DNA of 5,313 nt. Origin: CAZSGN01 sp964606415. GTDB lineage: Bacteria; Bacteroidota; Bacteroidia; Bacteroidales; JBBRXJ01. The stretch covers positions 1 through 5,313 of the forward strand of contig CAZSGN010000204.1 in the NCBI GenBank assembly GCA_964606415.1, in the 5' to 3' direction. The notes under the pieces were generated by a model. That model made no database searches and was not told the DNA's origin. It saw nothing but the letters and a program-made list of their open reading frames with translations. Position 1 is the stretch's first letter. The number at the start of each line of letters is the position of its first letter. Positions 1-5,313 of the stretch are shown one piece after another. Both the position numbers and the translations under genes were made by a program.

Positions 1-77
1 TAAAAGATGAATCTTAATATGTTTGATCAATCCTATCATCATTATAAAAAAATAGTTTCGTTGATAATATTAAAATC

Positions 78-163
78 AGATTCTTCACTACGTTCAGAAT
101 GACAGGCAGTTATATGATCAAGAGCAATGAATAGACTGTCATTTCGACCAAAGGGAGAAATCT
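78..163. repeat. Inverted pair of 28-bp half-sites, probable dispersed Bacteroidota intergenic repeat
   Basis: Two 28-bp half-sites face each other: 78-105 (begins AGATTCTTCACTACG, ends AATGACAG) and 136-163 (begins CTGTCATTTCGACC, ends GAAATCT). The reverse complement of the second matches the first at about 20 of 28 positions, with both ends exact (AGATT and ATGACAG). They are separated by 30 bp, so the whole could fold as an imperfect hairpin. The wording 'CATTTCGAC...GGGAGAAATCT' paired with 'AGATTCTTCACTACGTTCAGAATGACA' is one I recall as recurring between genes in many Bacteroidota genomes, but I cannot search for copies here. The element ends 39 bp before the DUF3078 start codon. Function is unknown; it could be a MITE- or REP-like element, or act at transcript ends. 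There is no coding potential in it. Confidence 0.6.
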
Positions 164-202
164 CATAAGTTTTATCGGACACCAGTAAATAAGAATATAA
201 TA

Positions 203-1117
203 ATGATGCCTTGTAAACAAAACCATTTCAAAAAAGCCCGGTTTTTATTTGTTTTATGTTTAATTCTTAATGGTGGCTTTTTTTCTGTTAATGCACAGGA
301 TGAGCCGGTTAATGACACCGTAAAAAAATGGAAAACTGGTGGAATGGGGAATGCTACTTTTTCACAGATTGCTTTATCGAACTGGTCATCAGGTGGAGAA
401 AATTCAATTGCACTAAATGGACGATTAAATACCTATTTGAATTATAAATCAGCTAAAGCATCCTGGGAAAATACGCTTGATCTTGCTTATGGTCTGGTGC
501 AACAGGGGATAGGAGATAAAGGAGAGACGCGGAAAAGCGATGATAAAATTGATTTTTCATCGAAGATTGGCCGGAAATTAATGAATGGCAAGTGGTATTA
601 TTCTGGTATGCTGTCTTTTAAATCACAAATGACCCCGGGGTATGATTATCCTAATGATAGTGTAAAGATTTCTGATTTTCTGGCACCAGCCTATGTTTTG
701 TTATCGGTTGGGTTTGATTATCAGCCCAATGATGATTTTTCTTTAATGATCTCGCCTGCAACAGGTAAGATGACCATTGTTAAGAGTGATTTTCTTTCAC
801 AGCAAGGAGTTTTTGGAGTAAAAAATGGGAGGCATTCAAGGATCGAAATGGGAGGGTATGTTAAAGCACGAATAAAGAAAAATTTTAATGAAAAGATATT
901 GTTGGAGTCAAAAGTTGATGTCTTTTCCAATTATATTGAAAATCCTGAAAATCTTGATTTTAGTTGGGAATTAATGCTGAACTTTAAATTTAATGAATAC
1001 ATCTCTGCTGATCTTCATACCAATCTGGTTTATGATCATGATGTTGAAATTGACGGGGTTAATTCAAAGCTACAGTTTAAAGAGGTCTTTGGTATAGGAC
1101 TTTCTTATCAATATTAA
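203..1117 (+). CDS. DUF3078 domain-containing secreted / outer-membrane protein
   Basis: A 304-residue protein of the DUF3078 family, which I know mainly from Bacteroidota and which has no established biochemical function. Residues 1-31 form a signal peptide: a basic start (KQNHFKKAR), a hydrophobic core (FLFVLCLILNGGFF) and a probable cleavage near VNA-Q. The family motif follows at about 45-72: a Trp, then 'TGG', then 'FSQIALSNWSSGGENSIALNG'. The rest alternates polar and hydrophobic residues in many short strands rich in Tyr, Phe and Trp, and the last residues are SYQY. A C-terminal aromatic residue and this pattern suggest an outer-membrane beta-barrel, which is inference. Two adjacent ATG codons (203 and 206) could serve as start; neither has a clear Shine-Dalgarno site. 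It is the only plus-strand gene in the window, has its own upstream region, and overlaps the convergent DUF4924 gene by 4 bp. Confidence 0.88.
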   Translation: MMPCKQNHFKKARFLFVLCLILNGGFFSVNAQDEPVNDTVKKWKTGGMGNATFSQIALSNWSSGGENSIALNGRLNTYLNYKSAKASWENTLDLAYGLVQQGIGDKGETRKSDDKIDFSSKIGRKLMNGKWYYSGMLSFKSQMTPGYDYPNDSVKISDFLAPAYVLLSVGFDYQPNDDFSLMISPATGKMTIVKSDFLSQQGVFGVKNGRHSRIEMGGYVKARIKKNFNEKILLESKVDVFSNYIENPENLDFSWELMLNFKFNEYISADLHTNLVYDHDVEIDGVNSKLQFKEVFGIGLSYQY

Positions 1118-1638
1118 TGGTGTTGTTCTTTATATTTTTTGGAAAGAAGTGCCATTAAGTTGCTGAATGTGGAGATAGCTTCGGTTGTTTCAATGGTAAG
1201 TTCTTCTTTTTTTAACCGGAGTAGAAGAAAGCTGTAAAGTCCGTTGAGACATATCTGAATATCTCCCCCATAGCTATTTGATTTTTCCCTTAATGCCTGG
1301 ATATTTGGTTTAGCCCAGTTGTAGATGTCAATATACTGAAGTTCGTCCGGGTTTTTTAATAATTGACTGTGTAGTTCATCTAAATCGGAAGTTATTTTTT
1401 CAAGAAAAGAAAGATGTCCTGTTTTTTCTTTGTTTTCTTCTTTCATTTGTTGGATTAATCCGGCATACCAACTTTCCATCTCATCTTTAATGGATTCAGG
1501 TTGATCAAATTGATCAATAATCTCTTCACGAATGGTGGTTAAATCAAATTGTTTAGAACGAATTATATCTTCGATCTGATACATATAGAGCAAATATTCC
1601 GAAATGTTCTCGTTTTTCTTTTCTTTTGCAATGATCAT
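1114..1638 (-). CDS. DUF4924 family protein
   Basis: A 174-residue soluble protein matching, from memory, the DUF4924 family of Bacteroidota. Family-like features are the opening MIIAKEKKNENISEYLLYMY-QIEDIIR (residues 1-27), a 'WYAGLIQQM' segment at 57-65, 'GHLSFL' at 74-79, 'DLDELHSQLL' at 85-94, 'YNWAKPNI' at 106-113 and 'LYSFLLLRLKKEELTIET' at 134-151. It appears almost wholly alpha-helical and has no signal peptide, membrane segment or recognisable catalytic motif. No function is known to me. It lies 20 bp downstream of the S4-domain gene on the same strand and is probably the last gene of the rplY-pth-S4 transcript, which is only a weak hint of a link to translation. Its TAA stop lies inside the last codons of the convergent DUF3078 gene, so there is no space for a dedicated intergenic terminator. 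Confidence 0.85.
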   Translation of the reverse strand: MIIAKEKKNENISEYLLYMYQIEDIIRSKQFDLTTIREEIIDQFDQPESIKDEMESWYAGLIQQMKEENKEKTGHLSFLEKITSDLDELHSQLLKNPDELQYIDIYNWAKPNIQALREKSNSYGGDIQICLNGLYSFLLLRLKKEELTIETTEAISTFSNLMALLSKKYKEQHH

Positions 1639-1658
1639 AATTTGATTTATTTTGGTTT

Positions 1659-2042
1659 TTAAAACCCTTTTTGCTTTCGAAAATGATCCATTAACCTGCG
1701 ATCTTTTTTTGTTGGCCGGCCTCCTTTATCATAGAATATGGTTTGCTGATGTTTTTTTGTTTCCAGTTTTTCTATTTCTTCGGGAGGTGTTATATCTTCA
1801 AAGCACTCTTTTGCGATTTTGGCGCTTACTCTTTTTTCAATAAGTGTTTGAGCTTTGATGATATAAGTGACTGGTTGTTTACGTACATGGATGATTTCCC
1901 CCGGTTTAATCATGCGCGAAGGCTTGGCTGTTACATTATCGATGGTAATTCTTCCTTTTTTGCATGCTTCTGTTGCCTGGCTTCGTGTTTTGTAAAATCT
2001 TATAGACCATAAATATTTGTCCAGCCTGACTTCATTAATCAT
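1659..2042 (-). CDS. hslR: S4-domain RNA-binding protein, Hsp15 (HslR)-like
   Basis: A 127-residue basic protein with an N-terminal S4 RNA-binding fold at about residues 5-52: 'VRLDKYLWSIRFYKTRSQATEACKKGRITIDNVTAKPS-RMIKPGEIIHV' shows the usual LDKyLw-x-R-x-yKtRs, G-x-v-x-(v)N and kPg-d-i elements. A charged tail follows, with 'GGRPTKKDRRLMDHFRKQ' at 108-124, typical of the Hsp15 branch. In E. coli (133 residues) Hsp15 binds free 50S subunits that carry nascent chain-tRNA after abortive translation and helps recycle them; the same role here is inferred from homology. The ATG start overlaps the end of pth by 8 bp in a different frame, which suggests translational coupling. Adjacency to pth, which releases peptidyl-tRNA, fits a shared role in rescue. 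The symbol hslR is by homology; Bacteroidota genomes usually annotate it only as an S4-domain protein. Confidence 0.88.
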   Translation of the reverse strand: MINEVRLDKYLWSIRFYKTRSQATEACKKGRITIDNVTAKPSRMIKPGEIIHVRKQPVTYIIKAQTLIEKRVSAKIAKECFEDITPPEEIEKLETKKHQQTIFYDKGGRPTKKDRRLMDHFRKQKGF

Positions 2043-2613
2043 TGTTCATGCTTTTTTTATTAAACTGGTTCATGGTTCTTTCCAGTCCTGCGGTTGAGAA
2101 CGACCTGATGATTTGCGTACTTCTTTCAATCAGGTCTGGCAATTCTTTTTTTTCACTTTCATCCCATTCGCTCAAGACATAATCAACTTGTCTGCCTTTG
2201 GGATAATCATTGCCAATGCCAAATCTTAGACGGGCATATGTGCTGGTTTCCAGCCATTGCTCAATATTTTTCAATCCATTGTGTCCGCCTGCCTGACCTT
2301 TTGGCCGTATTCTTATCGTTCCGAAATGAAGATCAAGGTCATCTACAAGAACGAGTAAATGATTGATAGGTATATTTTCTTTTTGCAGCCAGTAGTGTAT
2401 CGCTTTTCCACTTAAATTGACGTAAGTTGTTGGCTTGATCAAAATGAGGGAGCGGCCTTTATATTTAGCTTCACTGTAGAAGGCATGACGTTTGTCTTTA
2501 AAAACAACATTGGATGCCTCAGCAAAGGCATCCAATATGTTAAATCCTATATTGTGACGTGTATTTTTATATTCTGCCCCAATATTTCCAAGACCGGCAA
2601 TAAGGTACTTCAA
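2035..2613 (-). CDS. pth: Peptidyl-tRNA hydrolase (TTG start)
   Basis: A 192-residue bacterial Pth, the cytoplasmic esterase that frees tRNA from peptidyl-tRNA that has fallen off the ribosome; typical family length is about 185-200. Active-site residues can be placed by comparison with E. coli Pth: N10 in 'GLGNIGAEY', catalytic H20 in 'NTRHNIGF', N65 in 'TYVNLSGKA', D90 in 'LVDDLDL', and H110-N111 in 'GGHNGLKNI'. V64 stands where E. coli has Met67, a variant I associate with this phylum. The start is TTG (2613-2611): an in-frame TAA lies only four codons upstream, and no in-frame ATG occurs between it and the TTG. The TTG also lines up exactly with the family N-terminus (M-K-Y-L-I-A-G-L-G-N). 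It lies 42 bp after rplY and overlaps the S4 gene by 8 bp, so all three are probably cotranscribed. Confidence 0.96.
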   Translation of the reverse strand: MKYLIAGLGNIGAEYKNTRHNIGFNILDAFAEASNVVFKDKRHAFYSEAKYKGRSLILIKPTTYVNLSGKAIHYWLQKENIPINHLLVLVDDLDLHFGTIRIRPKGQAGGHNGLKNIEQWLETSTYARLRFGIGNDYPKGRQVDYVLSEWDESEKKELPDLIERSTQIIRSFSTAGLERTMNQFNKKSMNND

Positions 2614-2655
2614 ATGATTATGTTTTTAAGTTCCTTCTGCTAATTGTAAATTGAG

Positions 2656-3324
2656 TTATTCTGCTTTTTCTTCATCCGTACTTTCTTCAGCTTCTGCAGC
2701 CTTAGCTGTTTCACCCTCGGCGCTTGCTTCTTCTGCAGCAGCTTCATCAGCCTCTTCCAGTTCAATCATTCCTTTAGCAAATACTCGGCTTGAAACAACC
2801 CCGGCAATCATGGCTTCAGGTGGGTCAAGAAGTTCGAGCTTGTCGAATTGAAGATCCCGGACATGGATGTATTCGCTGACATCCAGATCTGTAATATCAA
2901 TTTCTAAATAATTTGGAAGATCTTCAGCAAGTGCTTTAACTTTTAAATACCGCCTCTTTTGACGAAGACGCCCCCCTTCTTCTATTCCTTTCGCGTTACC
3001 TATTAAATGAATAGGAATATTGATGATTACTGGTTTTCCGTCAATGACCTCGACAAAGTCAACGTGTGAAACTTTGTCGCTAACGACATCAAATTGAACA
3101 TCCTGGACGATCGCTTTACGCATTTTGCCGTCAACTTCAAGTTCGACAATATAAGTATTGGGTGTGTATATTAAGTTGATGAAGTTTTTTAATTCGGTGT
3201 AAAAATGAGTGATCTCACTGCCACCATAAAGAACACAGGGAACCATGCCCTCTTTTCTTAATTTTTTGGAGGATTTTTTTCCAACTACTTTTCTTTCGTT
3301 TCCCTTGATTTTAAATGAATCCAT
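2656..3324 (-). CDS. rplY: 50S ribosomal protein bL25 (long TL5/Ctc type)
   Basis: A 222-residue protein of the long L25/TL5/CTC form, which binds 5S rRNA in the 50S subunit. The 5S-binding N-terminal domain covers about residues 3-90: 'RKVVGKKSSKKLRKEGMVPCVLYGG' at 11-35 and 'AIVQDVQFDVVSDKVSHVDF' at 71-90 are characteristic. The beta-rich second (TL5) domain covers about 95-183, with 'VIINIPIHLIGNAKGIEEGGRL' at 99-120, 'LEIDITDLDVSEYIHV' at 140-155 and 'PPEAMIAGV' at 168-176. From about 187 the chain becomes an Ala/Glu-rich acidic tail, common and variable in this family and probably disordered. The ATG start is preceded by a good Bacteroidota promoter about 50 bp upstream, so rplY likely heads the rplY-pth-S4-DUF4924 operon. 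The alternative name ctc is used for the same long form in Gram-positive bacteria. Confidence 0.95.
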   Translation of the reverse strand: MDSFKIKGNERKVVGKKSSKKLRKEGMVPCVLYGGSEITHFYTELKNFINLIYTPNTYIVELEVDGKMRKAIVQDVQFDVVSDKVSHVDFVEVIDGKPVIINIPIHLIGNAKGIEEGGRLRQKRRYLKVKALAEDLPNYLEIDITDLDVSEYIHVRDLQFDKLELLDPPEAMIAGVVSSRVFAKGMIELEEADEAAAEEASAEGETAKAAEAEESTDEEKAE

Positions 3325-3376
3325 TGCTCTGTATTTTAGTCAATTAAACTATTTTTGGCTCAAATTTTTAGAGTTG

Positions 3377-3406
3377 CAAATATACAACTTATTCATAAAA
3401 AATCAA
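3377..3406 (-). promoter_or_regulatory. Bacteroidota-type sigma(ABfr) promoter for rplY operon
   Basis: Read on the minus strand, TTG (3406-3404), a 19-bp spacer, then TATATTTG (3384-3377). This fits the Bacteroidota primary-sigma consensus of a -33 TTTG/TTG and a -7 TAnnTTTG with about 19 bp between. Transcription would begin near 3370-3372, giving a leader of about 46-48 nt before the rplY ATG at 3324. It lies just downstream of the prs stop codon at 3445, so rplY need not depend on read-through from prs. I see no strong hairpin between prs and this promoter. Confidence 0.78.
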
Positions 3407-3444
3407 TATTTTTCATGAATTGTTTCTCAGGTGCTTTGATTTTC

Positions 3445-4383
3445 TTACACAAGAAAGTGAGAGCTGATTGATCGATTATTGTATACTTCTTCAATAACCT
3501 GTGCAAAAACTTTAGAGACAGATAAAACTTTAATCTTATTACTTTGTTTCTTGAGTGGAATTGTATCGGTAACAATGAGTTCACTTATAAATGAATCCTC
3601 AATACGCTCGTAAGCCGGCCCACTGAGTACCGGGTGGGTTGCAACGACACGAACGCTTTTTGCGCCTTCGTCTCTCATAAGGTTAGCCGCGGTCGTAATC
3701 GTTCCAGCTGTATCAATCATATCATCAATAATAATAACATTTTTTCCTTCAATTTCTCCAATAACTTTATATTCTTCAATGGCATTTGCTTTTTTCCGAA
3801 GTTTATAAGCAATAACCATTTCTGAGTTTAAGAAGCTTGAATAAGCATTGGCTCGTTTGGTGCCTCCCATATCCGGGGCTGCAATGGCTAAATCTTCCAG
3901 GTTCAGGTTTTTAATATAAGGAACAAATATTGGTGAGGCGTAAAGATGGTCTACAGGTACGTCAAAAAAGCCTTGTATGGGGTCAGCATGAAGATCCATT
4001 GTCATAATCCGGTCAATGCCTGCAGCAGAAAGCAGGTCTGCAACTAATTTGGCGCCAATGGAGGAACGTGGCATTGGTTTTCTGTCCTGACGGGCAAATC
4101 CGAAATATGGAACAACAGCTACGATCTTGTATGCGGAAGCGCGTTTTGCTGCATCAACTAATAGCAGGAGTTCCAGCAGGTTTTCAGCAGGTTGAAAAGT
4201 AGACTGGATAAGAAAAACGGTACAACCTCTTACAGACTCATTAAAAGCTGGCTGGAATTCCCCGTCACTGAAGCGGTGCAAAGTGAATTTGCCTAAATTG
4301 GTGCCAAATTGTTTTGCAATTTCTTTACCCAGGTACTCTGATTGCGTGCCTGCAAATAATTTAATCGGTGAATATGGTTTCAT
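3445..4383 (-). CDS. prs: Ribose-phosphate pyrophosphokinase (PRPP synthase), class I
   Basis: A 312-residue class I PRPP synthase, the normal length. It transfers the ATP beta,gamma-diphosphate to ribose 5-phosphate, giving the PRPP used for purine, pyrimidine, NAD, His and Trp synthesis. Visible motifs are: 'FSDGEFQPAFNESVRG' at 38-53; the ATP-binding 'VVPYFGFARQDRK' at 90-102; 'MTMDLHADPIQGFFDVPVDHL' at 127-147 with the metal/ATP-contacting H132; 'APDMGG' at 169-174; the catalytic flexible loop 'YKLRKKAN' at 193-200, with K194 and R196 matching the conserved Lys and Arg; and the PRPP loop 'VIIIDDMIDTAGTI' at 216-229. All key residues appear intact. The C-terminus (NNRSISSHFLV) resembles the usual 'SIS-S-F' ending. 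The ATG start is 22 bp downstream of a long palindrome that may lie in its leader. Confidence 0.97.
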   Translation of the reverse strand: MKPYSPIKLFAGTQSEYLGKEIAKQFGTNLGKFTLHRFSDGEFQPAFNESVRGCTVFLIQSTFQPAENLLELLLLVDAAKRASAYKIVAVVPYFGFARQDRKPMPRSSIGAKLVADLLSAAGIDRIMTMDLHADPIQGFFDVPVDHLYASPIFVPYIKNLNLEDLAIAAPDMGGTKRANAYSSFLNSEMVIAYKLRKKANAIEEYKVIGEIEGKNVIIIDDMIDTAGTITTAANLMRDEGAKSVRVVATHPVLSGPAYERIEDSFISELIVTDTIPLKKQSNKIKVLSVSKVFAQVIEEVYNNRSISSHFLV

Positions 4384-4405
4384 CTGCTTATTTTTAAATA
4401 ATGGT

Positions 4406-4484
4406 CAGATGGAGCTCGCAAGTAAAAAATAATCATTTTTTGCACACACGAAAATGATTATTTTTTACTTGTTCGGTTCATCTG
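4406..4484. repeat. 79-bp imperfect palindrome with perfect 21-bp inner arms, upstream of prs
   Basis: The inner arms are 4419-4439 (begins CAAGTAAAAAATAATC) and 4451-4471 (ends GATTATTTTTTACTTG). They are exact reverse complements over 21 bp around an 11-base loop (TTGCACACACG). The outer arms CAGATG (4406-4411) and CATCTG (4479-4484) also pair. Between them are five non-pairing positions and two isolated pairs, so 29 of 34 arm positions are Watson-Crick; two of the mismatches become G-U only in a plus-strand transcript. The inner stem is very AT-rich and has no following T-run on the minus strand, unlike a classic intrinsic terminator. It begins 83 bp past the engB stop and ends 22 bp before the prs ATG. 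It could be a leader structure of prs, an engB 3' end signal, or a small palindromic mobile element; no convincing target-site duplication flanks it. Confidence 0.85.
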
Positions 4485-4505
4485 GGAATGTATTTATTTT
4501 GCTTG

Positions 4506-4513
4506 CGAAAATA
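4506..4513 (-). promoter_or_regulatory. Possible -7 element of a prs promoter (weak)
   Basis: On the minus strand this reads TATTTTCG, one mismatch from the Bacteroidota -7 consensus TAnnTTTG, and is followed by CAAGC. No TTG is present about 19-21 bp upstream, so the -33 half is missing or degenerate. If used, transcription would start near 4499 and the prs leader would be about 115 nt, enclosing the whole 79-bp palindrome. A small AT-only stem (4493-4500 with 4508-4515) overlaps it. The alternative is that prs is read through from engB. Confidence 0.3.
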
Positions 4514-4566
4514 AAAAAATATACGTTTAAATGTTATTTACATGATAATTAAACTTATTTTTTTTC

Positions 4567-5190
4567 TCAACCAGGGGGCTTTAATCCTAGTTTGTTATTC
4601 CATTTTTTAATGTAATTCAGAACTTCCTGCTTCCCCTGACCAAAACGAGAAGATGTTAAAATAATTTCAGGAAGCTCTTCCCATTCGGACATTAATTGTT
4701 TTTTGTATTGTTTTATGTTTTTGTTTACCTGTGAACTTGATAGTTTATCTATTTTGGTGAATAAAATGACAAAAGGAATTCCGTTTTTTCCTAGCCATTG
4801 CATAAAGGATAGATCGTTTTTTTGGGGTTTGTGTCTTGAGTCGATTAAAAGGAACAGGGAATACAGATTTTTTCGGTTAATAATGTAATCTCGGATCATC
4901 TCCTGGAATTGAGCGCGATTTGCTTTGGATGTTTTTGCATAGCCATATCCGGGCAGATCTACGAAATAAAAGACTTCATTAATTCTGAAATGGTTGATCA
5001 ATCTTGTTTTGCCTGGGTTTTCTGATATTTTGGCCAACTTTTTTGTATTGCAAAGCATGTTGATCAGGGAGGACTTCCCTACGTTTGATCGTCCAATAAA
5101 TGCATATTCGGCCTGGTCCGGAGGTGGGCATTCGGATAATTTGCTACTGCTTTTAATGAATTCGAATTGTTTAATCTCAAATGATCCCAT
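4567..5190 (-). CDS. engB: Ribosome biogenesis GTPase EngB/YihA (YsxC)
   Basis: A 207-residue TRAFAC-class GTPase of the EngB/YihA/YsxC family, which acts in late 50S subunit assembly in the cytoplasm; family length is about 195-215. The G motifs are in order: G1 P-loop 'GRSNVGKS' at 33-40, G2 Thr in 'NPGKTRLIN' (T62), G3 'DLPGYGYA' at 78-85, G4 'TKID' at 145-148, and a G5-like 'TSS' at 179-181. The N-terminal 'FEIKQFEFIKSSSKLSECP' and 'AEYAFIGRSNVGKSSLINML' are typical. The ATG is the natural start: it aligns with the family N-terminus, and there is no other Met before the P-loop. Stop is TGA. A promoter-like TAGTTTTG sits only 14 bp upstream of the ATG, implying a very short leader. The gap of 183 bp to prs leaves it unclear whether the two are cotranscribed. 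Confidence 0.96.
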   Translation of the reverse strand: MGSFEIKQFEFIKSSSKLSECPPPDQAEYAFIGRSNVGKSSLINMLCNTKKLAKISENPGKTRLINHFRINEVFYFVDLPGYGYAKTSKANRAQFQEMIRDYIINRKNLYSLFLLIDSRHKPQKNDLSFMQWLGKNGIPFVILFTKIDKLSSSQVNKNIKQYKKQLMSEWEELPEIILTSSRFGQGKQEVLNYIKKWNNKLGLKPPG

Positions 5191-5204
5191 GGGGCCTTTT
5201 TTTG

Positions 5205-5212
5205 CAAAACTA
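5205..5212 (-). promoter_or_regulatory. Probable -7 promoter element for engB
   Basis: On the minus strand this reads TAGTTTTG, a full match to the Bacteroidota -7 consensus TAnnTTTG, followed by CAAAAAAAGGCCCC and the engB ATG. The -33 position about 19-21 bp upstream is T-rich but lacks a clear TTG. Transcription from it would start only about 7 nt before the ATG, so the mRNA would be nearly leaderless. The rest of 5213-5313 is AT-rich and contains the 12-bp palindrome TTAAATATTTAA at 5281-5292, but no gene that I can support. Confidence 0.45.
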
Positions 5213-5313
5213 ATGCTTTATTATGATTAAAAAAGGGATATAAAAAGTTATTTTTTTGGGTTCTACTTTTATTTTAATGGTTAAATATTTAAATGATATA
5301 AGACACTGTTAAA

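Noticed and set aside
18..25. TATGTTTG on the plus strand, a match to the Bacteroidota -7 consensus that could drive the DUF3078 gene
   Set aside because: Its -33 partner would fall at or beyond the window edge, it is about 180 bp from the start codon, and an 8-bp match with two free positions is expected by chance in AT-rich DNA.
2020..2050. The 8-bp pth/S4 overlap as a frameshift or gene fusion
   Set aside because: Both proteins are full length for their families with normal ends, so this is an ordinary operon overlap.
2656..2770. Low-complexity Ala/Glu repeats at the end of rplY as a sign of an unusual protein or frameshift
   Set aside because: Acidic, variable C-terminal extensions are common in long-form bL25 proteins, and the frame stays open to a normal TAA stop.
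2651..2851. Ser/Ala-rich plus-strand reading frame opposite rplY
   Set aside because: Its composition simply mirrors the Ala/Glu-rich acidic tail of bL25 read on the opposite strand.
3393..3584. 63-codon minus-strand reading frame running across the prs end and the gap after it
   Set aside because: It overlaps the conserved C-terminal coding part of prs in another frame and has no recognisable family features, so it is a shadow frame.
4493..4515. 8-bp AT-only stem with GCTTGCG loop as an engB terminator
   Set aside because: The stem contains only A-T pairs, so it would be too weak, and no T-run follows on the minus strand.
5281..5292. TTAAATATTTAA 12-bp palindrome as an operator
   Set aside because: It is made only of A and T in an AT-rich region, has no second copy in the window and is about 90 bp from engB, so chance is a sufficient explanation.

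Overview
The window looks like an ordinary chromosomal stretch from a low-GC member of the Bacteroidota. A Bacteroidales or Marinilabiliales-type organism is my inference. The signs are two protein families that I know mainly from this phylum (DUF3078 and DUF4924), a peptidyl-tRNA hydrolase with the 'GLGNIGAEY' and 'TYVNLSG' variants common there, a near-perfect Bacteroidota-type promoter (TTG-N19-TATATTTG), and start codons without clear Shine-Dalgarno sequences.

Layout. Positions 1-202 carry no gene but hold an inverted pair of 28-bp half-sites that looks like a dispersed Bacteroidota intergenic repeat. The only plus-strand gene follows: a DUF3078 secreted or outer-membrane protein (203-1117). 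It meets the minus-strand block tail to tail with a 4-bp overlap. All other genes are on the minus strand. In their direction of transcription (right to left) they are: engB/yihA (ribosome-assembly GTPase, 5190-4567); a 183-bp gap containing a 79-bp imperfect palindrome; prs (PRPP synthase, 4383-3445); a 120-bp gap with a strong promoter; rplY/ctc (ribosomal protein bL25, 3324-2656); pth (peptidyl-tRNA hydrolase, TTG start, 2613-2035); an Hsp15-like S4-domain RNA-binding protein (2042-1659); and a DUF4924 protein (1638-1114). The last 123 bp (5191-5313) hold the likely engB promoter and no gene.

How the genes work together. rplY, pth, the S4 gene and the DUF4924 gene are spaced 42 bp apart, overlapping by 8 bp, and 20 bp apart, so they look like one operon driven by the promoter upstream of rplY. 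The first three share a theme of ribosome function and rescue: bL25 on the 5S rRNA, Pth recycling peptidyl-tRNA that has dropped off, and the Hsp15 homologue, whose E. coli relative handles stalled 50S subunits carrying nascent chains. EngB (50S assembly) and PrsA (PRPP for nucleotide, His and Trp synthesis) lie upstream and extend the growth and translation theme. DUF4924 has no known role, and its place at the end of this operon is its main clue.

I found no new defence, mobile or biosynthetic system. The features most worth a second look are non-coding: the long palindrome immediately upstream of prs and the repeat upstream of the DUF3078 gene. The TTG start of pth and the terminator-less convergent overlap are smaller points.
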